Positions 5,925-9,299 of a stretch of DNA of 9,299 bases are shown here, piece after piece. Within the stretch, counting starts at the first letter, position 1, and every line of letters begins with the position of its first letter. The stretch is from Nostoc sp. CHAB 5715 (lineage in GTDB: Bacteria > Cyanobacteriota > Cyanobacteriia > Cyanobacteriales > Nostocaceae), in contig NZ_JAIVFR010000190.1 of assembly GCF_020829685.1 (NCBI RefSeq), positions 1 to 9,299 of the forward strand, in the 5' to 3' direction. The notes below the pieces were generated by a model. The model did no database searches, was not told the DNA's origin, and saw nothing but the letters and a program-made list of their open reading frames with translations. Made by a program: the position numbers and the translations under genes.

Positions 5925-5974
5925 AGTCCTCTTGAGAGGACTTTAGCTATTAGCCGTAGGTTTCTAACCTATGG
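5925..5974. repeat. Two-hairpin structured element, copy 1
   Basis: The first hairpin is AGTCCTCT (5925-5932), TG, AGAGGACT (5935-5942). A linker TTAGCTATTAG follows, then CCGTAGGTT (5954-5962), TCT, AACCTATGG (5966-5974), a 9-bp stem with one G-T pair, and GCGGG beyond it. The reverse complement has the same layout and linker as the element at 6051-6102, but with different stem sequences. No T tract follows. Possible roles are the hairpin end of a decayed mobile element or a small structured RNA. Confidence 0.6.
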
Positions 5975-6050
5975 CGGGTGATGGGTTCAAATGTGAGATT
6001 CTGAACTCAAGTATTTGCATCATTGCAAAATGTTGGCATTGCCCACACGT

Positions 6051-6102
6051 CCGCCTCAGAATAAATTCTGCGGCTCATAGCGAAAGTCATCTAAAGCTGA
6101 CT
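6051..6102. repeat. Two-hairpin structured element, copy 2, opposite orientation
   Basis: CCGC, then CAGAAT-AA-ATTCTG (6057-6070), then CGG form the first hairpin. A linker CTCATAGCGAA follows, then AGTCA-TCT-AA-AGC-TGACT (6085-6102) forms the second. It aligns with the reverse complement of 5925-5974 in linker and hairpin order. Stem sequences differ but remain paired. Confidence 0.55.
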
Positions 6103-6159
6103 GAAATTCTTGTTTTACCCGCATTTCCAGCCATATCATGTGCGACTTAATACTTAGTC

Positions 6160-6280
6160 AAAAGCGAGCGGAGCGTGGCAATCCCAAATCTTTGCGATTG
6201 CTTCATTTCACTTCGTTGCATACCCTTCTCCTGATGGAGACGCTGCGCGAACGGGAACGCCAGGGGCGAACGCAATGACA
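6160..6280. repeat. Dispersed palindromic repeat, inverted relative of 4254-4360
   Basis: Read on the minus strand it starts TGTCATTGCG (6280-6271), as does the 4254 element. It contains the same inner string GAAGCAATCGCAA and TTGGGATTGC, plus the 11-base block GCAACGAAGTG (minus strand, 6219-6209). The CGTTCGCGCAGCGTCTCC module (6225-6253) lies on the other side of that 11-base block compared with the 4254 copy. Non-coding. Confidence 0.65.
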
Positions 6281-6354
6281 TATCGTAAGTGATTTGCCGA
6301 ACTTGATATCAGAGGCTAGAAAGAAGTCTGGGAAAAGTTTTCCCAATTTACAAT

Positions 6355-6382
6355 CCCCCCACATCTTTGTAAATGCAGGGGG
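6355..6382 (-). terminator. Terminator-like hairpin after the S1 gene
   Basis: On the minus strand CCCCC (6382-6378) pairs with GGGGG (6359-6355) around TGCATTTACAAAGATGTG, followed by a weak ATTGTAAATT tail. It lies about 95 nt after the stop codon at 6479, and 10 nt further on is the perfect palindrome GGGAAAA-C-TTTTCCC (6344-6330, minus strand). The T tract is poor, so efficiency is uncertain. The hairpin core closely matches the terminator at 4489-4518. Confidence 0.5.
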
Positions 6383-6393
6383 AGTGATAACAA

Positions 6394-6430
6394 TTCAAAA
6401 TTCAAAATTCAAAATTCAAAATTCAAAATT
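6394..6430. repeat. STRR: heptamer TTCAAAA, five copies
   Basis: Five exact TTCAAAA units (6394-6428) followed by TT. This is a heptameric short tandem repeat of the class typical of heterocystous cyanobacteria, located between the S1 stop codon and its terminator-like hairpin. Confidence 0.9.
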
Positions 6431-6478
6431 GTTTGAGATGGGGATTTAAACGCTTTGTGCAAACAGCCCACTTCAAAA

Positions 6479-7381
6479 CTATTCAGAAGCTTTGTTATTA
6501 GCTCTATTAGCACGCGCCTCAGCCGAAGCCATCACCTCATCAAAATTTTCTAGCACTTCGCCAGGAAAGTTTTCCAAAACTCTGGTAGAAAGAGCAACCC
6601 GCCCTTTACCCTCATCCAAGTCAATAATTACAGCTTTAATTGGCTGACCAACTTGAAATACCTTTTCTAAAGAATCAATAAATTTCTGGCTTACCTGCTT
6701 GATATGAAGCAAAGCCCCCATACCATTTAAATCGACAAACACACCAAAAGGTTTGATGCCAGTAACTTTACCTTCCACCAGTTGACCTAGTTCTAACAAG
6801 CTGAAGTTGCTAGAACGAGTTGCTAATCGCTGGGAAAGGATGAGTTTGTTGGTGTTTTTATTAATTTCCAAAAAGCCTACAGTCAGATTTTGACCTTTAA
6901 GAGCTTCTAAATTATCACGCTCGGCCAGGTGCGATCGCGGAATAAACCCCCGCAAAGAGAGAATATCGACGGTGACACCACCTTTATTGACACCAATAAC
7001 TCGTACTTGCACAGTCTGAGCATTTTCTTGCATTTCTGCCAGTCGTTCCCAGATGTGCTGAATTTCCAACTGCTTTCGAGAAAGGGTGACTTGACCTTCT
7101 GCATCCTGATCTCGGATAATCAAAAACTGCATTTCCTCTTGCAATGGCAGCACCTCCGATAAATCGGTAACTGCTCTCAAAGAAGCCTCATCGCGCGGCA
7201 GAAAAGCTGACGACTTGCCACCAATATCGACATAAGCCCCATCATGGTCAAGTTGGAACACTTTACCGTGTACAACCTGTCCCTTTTGAAACTGGTAGTC
7301 GTGTTTTTCTAGTGCTTTAGCAAAATCGTCCATCGTAAAGGGCGAATTGGCTGTTTGAGAAAGTTTCGATTCGGAATTCAT
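6479..7381 (-). CDS. rps1B: S1-domain RNA-binding protein, second 30S ribosomal protein S1 (Rps1B type)
   Basis: A 300-residue cytoplasmic RNA-binding protein with three S1 (OB-fold) repeats at about 33-103, 122-186 and 198-268. The third is the most canonical (GKVTGIKPFGVFVDLNGMGA, then LLHIKQVS). A short acidic/basic tail follows (DEVMASAEARANRANNKASE). Bacterial S1 helps the ribosome bind mRNA. Cyanobacteria encode a short three-repeat S1 (Rps1A) and a diverged paralogue (Rps1B/Nbp1). The sequence here fits the paralogue better than Rps1A as I remember it. Length agrees with that family (about 300-330). The ATG at 7381 lacks a clear Shine-Dalgarno, which suits genes of this type in cyanobacteria, and M17 (MDDFAKALEKHDY) is an alternative start. 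It follows the dienelactone hydrolase gene on the same strand after 129 bp of STRR DNA. A plain rpsA label is the main alternative. Confidence 0.88.
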   Translation of the reverse strand: MNSESKLSQTANSPFTMDDFAKALEKHDYQFQKGQVVHGKVFQLDHDGAYVDIGGKSSAFLPRDEASLRAVTDLSEVLPLQEEMQFLIIRDQDAEGQVTLSRKQLEIQHIWERLAEMQENAQTVQVRVIGVNKGGVTVDILSLRGFIPRSHLAERDNLEALKGQNLTVGFLEINKNTNKLILSQRLATRSSNFSLLELGQLVEGKVTGIKPFGVFVDLNGMGALLHIKQVSQKFIDSLEKVFQVGQPIKAVIIDLDEGKGRVALSTRVLENFPGEVLENFDEVMASAEARANRANNKASE

Positions 7382-7432
7382 GACTTTTGAAGATTAATTG
7401 TTATTTGATATGGTGCAACCGGAGTTTAGATT

Positions 7433-7516
7433 GTCATTTGTCCTTTGTCATTTGTTATTTGTCATTTGTCAGTTGTCCTTTGCTAATGACTAATGACCAA
7501 TGACTAATGACTAATT
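7433..7516. repeat. STRR array of twelve heptamers that switches polarity
   Basis: Seven GTCATTT-type heptamers (7433-7481; variants GTCCTTT, GTTATTT, GTCAGTT) are followed in phase by five ACTAATG-type heptamers (7482-7516; variants GCTAATG, ACCAATG, ACTAATT). GTCATT and AATGAC are reverse complements, so the two halves can fold into a long imperfect hairpin. The array runs into the dienelactone hydrolase gene and supplies its TAG stop codon (7511-7513, minus strand). Confidence 0.85.
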
Positions 7517-8251
7517 CAGTTGACTAAAGAGTTGTTTGACTTGCTCCCAAGCATCAGCAGCAGCTTTAGGATTATAACTGCCACGACGGTCACAGAAAAA
7601 TCCGTGATCAGCTCCATCGTAGCGAAACACACGATGAGGAATTTTATATTTTTCTAACTCTGCTTCAATTTCATCTACTTGTTCGGGTGGGATGCTAGCA
7701 TCTTCTTTGCCAAAGAAGGCATAGAGAGTGCCTGGAATTTCTTTAGTGCGGGTAACAGTGGGAGCGCCACCTCCTGGTGTGCGGGTGGTAATTCCAGCAC
7801 CATAGAAAGAAGCCGTAGCTTTAATATCTGGTAAAGTGGCTGCAAGATATGCGACATGACCACCAAAGCAGAAGCCAATACAGCCAAAACTATCTTTTTT
7901 GACTTGGGGCAGATTTTTGAGGTAGTCAATTGCTAGTTGAATATCGCTCAATAACTGTGATGCTTGAGTTTGCATGGCGTAACTTCTGCCCGTTTCAATA
8001 TCTTCGGGTGTGTATCCGGTTTCAAAACCAGGAGCAGTCCGTTGAAAAAGTGCAGGAGCAATCGCTACATATCCAAGCTTGGCAATCCGTTCTGTAACAT
8101 CCCGAATGTGAACGTTGACACCAAAAATCTCTTGTAATACTACGACTCCTGGGTAAGATCCAGATTCTTTTGGCTCTGCCAAATAAGCAGACACTTGAAT
8201 ATTATCTTGCAAAAGATTAACCGTTGTGGTAATTAATGCTTGCTCTGTCAT
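7511..8251 (-). CDS. Dienelactone hydrolase family protein
   Basis: A 246-residue alpha/beta hydrolase of the dienelactone hydrolase family, predicted cytoplasmic with no signal peptide. The catalytic triad is visible. C128 lies in the nucleophile elbow GFCFGG (126-131), D184 in GKEDASIP, and H216 in DGADHGFF. E41 in LQEIFG is the conserved glutamate that interacts with the cysteine in this family. Length (about 235-250) is normal and the protein is complete. Family members hydrolyse dienelactones in chloroaromatic breakdown, but the many cyanobacterial members have no proven substrate, so the specific reaction is unknown. The start at ATG 8251 has no clear Shine-Dalgarno. The last codon and stop lie within a heptamer array, suggesting repeat growth at the 3' end of the gene. 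It is divergent from the plmA-like gene, sharing about 280 bp, and upstream of the S1 gene on the same strand. Confidence 0.93.
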   Translation of the reverse strand: MTEQALITTTVNLLQDNIQVSAYLAEPKESGSYPGVVVLQEIFGVNVHIRDVTERIAKLGYVAIAPALFQRTAPGFETGYTPEDIETGRSYAMQTQASQLLSDIQLAIDYLKNLPQVKKDSFGCIGFCFGGHVAYLAATLPDIKATASFYGAGITTRTPGGGAPTVTRTKEIPGTLYAFFGKEDASIPPEQVDEIEAELEKYKIPHRVFRYDGADHGFFCDRRGSYNPKAAADAWEQVKQLFSQLN

Positions 8252-8480
8252 AATAATTTTACCAGTGCTATATGATTAGCCGTGTCTTTATTTGATATAA
8301 CTATGCCAGTATGTCCAGGTTATTTCCAATTAAATTATCAATTACCAATAGGAGCGCATTAGAAATTTGTACCAGAAAAACTTTATATGTAAATAAAATA
8401 TTTGACATGTAGCAAATGCAGCTGGTCAGTAAAAGAGTGTTGAGTTAAAAGTGCTGTGTGCTGAGTAGTAAACCAACACT

Positions 8481-8508
8481 CCCCACTCCCCACTCCCCAC
8501 TCCCCACT
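8481..8508. repeat. STRR: heptamer CCCCACT, four copies
   Basis: Four exact CCCCACT units in the leader of the plmA-like gene, ending 8 nt before its Shine-Dalgarno. The reading frame of the gene is open through the array, but the strong ribosome binding site downstream shows that these bases are untranslated leader. Confidence 0.9.
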
Positions 8509-8516
8509 CAGTATTC

Positions 8517-8522
8517 AGGAGG
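8517..8522 (+). promoter_or_regulatory. Ribosome binding site fixing the plmA-like start
   Basis: AGGAGG lies exactly 7 nt before ATG 8530. This perfect Shine-Dalgarno rules out the upstream in-frame start at 8458, whose translation would cross the CCCCACT repeats. Confidence 0.85.
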
Positions 8523-8529
8523 TTTGCTG

Positions 8530-9297
8530 ATGATTCAATTCCGTATTCAGCCAGACAGCGAAATTCCCGCATCAACCCAGCTGTTTAATCAAATCCGGTT
8601 TGCGATCGCTTCTCGGCAATATCCCCCTGCTTACAAATTGCCAAGCACAAGGGCATTAGCAATGCAAACTGGGTTACACCGTAATACCATTAGCAAGGTT
8701 TACCGTCAACTAGAAGAAGACGGATTTGTTGAAAGTATGGCTGGTTCAGGAATTTATGTTCGCGCCCAAGGTCATGAGGGCGGTAGTAGGCTGCAATCAC
8801 CAATTCTCAAACAAAATCCCGATGCATATCAAGTTGTCCAGAAAGCACTAGACGATCTGCTCACCCAAGGATGTTCACTCAATCAAGCCAGAGAGCTGTT
8901 TTTAGCGGAAATTGACTGGCGCTTGCGTTGTAGTGCGCGGGTACTGGTTGCAGTTCCATCTTATGACATGGGTGCTGGTGAGTTGATGGTGTATGAATTA
9001 GAGCGATCGCTAAAAATACCAGTCCAATTGGTAGCAATGGAAGAATTAACTGCTGTGTTAGATAAAACTACCTCTGCGACAGTAGTTACAAGTCGGTATT
9101 TTATCAGTAATGTGGAAGCGATCGCAGCTCCAAAAGCTGCACGGGTAATTCCTTTGGATATCTACGATTACAGCAAAGAACTCAGCCTATTGAAAACCCT
9201 ACCAAAAGAAAACTGTGTAGGCATAGTTAGCCTCAGTTCCGGGATTGCACGAGCAGCAGAAGTCATCCTCCACATTACTGATAAAATACCGACTTGA
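8530..9297 (+). CDS. plmA: PlmA-like GntR-family transcriptional regulator, ending early
   Basis: A 255-residue regulator. Residues about 1-80 are a GntR winged helix: STQLFNQIRFAIASRQ, YKLPSTRALAMQTGLHRNTI and SKVYRQLEEDGFVES, then AGSGIYVRAQG. The rest resembles the effector/dimer domain of PlmA (GCSLNQARELFLAEIDWRLR, TVVTSRYFISNVEAIA, VIPLDIYDYSKE). PlmA is the cyanobacterial GntR regulator first linked to plasmid maintenance and later to the PII-PipX nitrogen/carbon signalling complex. As I remember it, PlmA is about 325 residues. Here the frame stops at TGA 9295-9297 after GIARAAEVILHITDKIPT, where the family normally continues for about 70 residues. It may therefore be a truncated paralogue, a frameshifted plmA, or carry a sequencing error. 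The window ends 2 bp later, so this cannot be settled. The start is fixed by AGGAGG. It is divergent from the dienelactone hydrolase gene. Confidence 0.8.
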   Translation: MIQFRIQPDSEIPASTQLFNQIRFAIASRQYPPAYKLPSTRALAMQTGLHRNTISKVYRQLEEDGFVESMAGSGIYVRAQGHEGGSRLQSPILKQNPDAYQVVQKALDDLLTQGCSLNQARELFLAEIDWRLRCSARVLVAVPSYDMGAGELMVYELERSLKIPVQLVAMEELTAVLDKTTSATVVTSRYFISNVEAIAAPKAARVIPLDIYDYSKELSLLKTLPKENCVGIVSLSSGIARAAEVILHITDKIPT

Positions 9298-9299
9298 GA

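Larger units (their letters stand above)
5232..6478. other. 1.25-kb gene-free region built almost wholly of repeats
   Basis: In order it holds a 63-bp tandem array (5253-5640), a nested inverted repeat (5675-5751), about 170 bp with nothing recognised, two facing copies of a two-hairpin element (5925-5974 and 6051-6102), a dispersed repeat (about 6160-6280), a palindrome GGGAAAA-G-TTTTCCC (6330-6344), a terminator (6355-6382) and a heptamer array (6394-6430). The long open frames across the tandem array arise because 63 is divisible by 3. Confidence 0.7.

Noticed and set aside
6907..7162. Frames on both strands inside the S1 gene, and similar ones inside the dienelactone hydrolase and chimeric genes
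   Set aside because: They are out-of-frame shadows of well supported genes, with no ribosome binding sites or recognisable protein features.
8402..8430. TTGACA as a -35 box for the plmA-like gene
   Set aside because: No TATAAT-like hexamer occurs 16-18 nt downstream, so a promoter call is not supported.
8458..8529. Upstream in-frame start of the plmA-like gene
   Set aside because: It would translate the CCCCACT heptamers, while a perfect AGGAGG sits 7 nt before ATG 8530, where the conserved protein begins.

Overview
Organism. The window looks like chromosome of a filamentous, heterocyst-type cyanobacterium (Nostocales, Nostoc-like). The evidence is six copies of the palindrome GCGATCGC (HIP1; 401, 3643, 6931, 8602, 9003, 9118), heptameric short tandem repeats (STRRs) in three gene gaps, several families of small palindromic dispersed repeats, and typically cyanobacterial proteins (a second ribosomal S1 paralogue and a PlmA-type GntR regulator). 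AT-rich, repeat-filled intergenic DNA makes up about half of the window. Layout. 1-919: AT-rich DNA with a small MITE-like element. 998-1717 (+): orphan OmpR/PhoB response regulator. 1718-2324: repeat-rich spacer. 2325-2921 (-): protein with a PD-(D/E)XK-like nuclease core, with a possible remnant of an upstream gene abutting its start. 3124-4140 (-): the most unusual gene, an NmrA-type NAD(P)-binding oxidoreductase fused in frame to the C-terminal end of DNA polymerase III alpha (DnaE). 4141-4536: dispersed palindromic repeat and a terminator. 4537-4914 (-) and 5043-5231 (+): divergent small genes, SAP-like and ribbon-helix-helix-like. 5232-6478: 63-bp tandem array with a hairpin in each unit, a nested inverted repeat, two facing copies of a two-hairpin element, another dispersed repeat, a terminator and STRRs. 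6479-7381 (-): S1-domain protein (Rps1B type). 7511-8251 (-): dienelactone hydrolase. 8530-9297 (+): PlmA-like regulator that ends early. How the genes fit together. Most genes appear to stand alone, each separated by repeat DNA. The dienelactone hydrolase and S1 gene share a strand with 129 bp between them, filled by STRRs, and may be co-transcribed. The hydrolase and the plmA-like gene are divergent over about 280 bp. The SAP-like and RHH-like genes are also divergent, and the RHH gene runs straight into the tandem array. No classical operon, CRISPR array, tRNA, rRNA or intact transposase gene is visible. The observations most worth following are the oxidoreductase-DnaE chimera, the two-hairpin elements with apparent compensatory changes, the 63-bp array, and a small repeat module nested at different points in a larger repeat.
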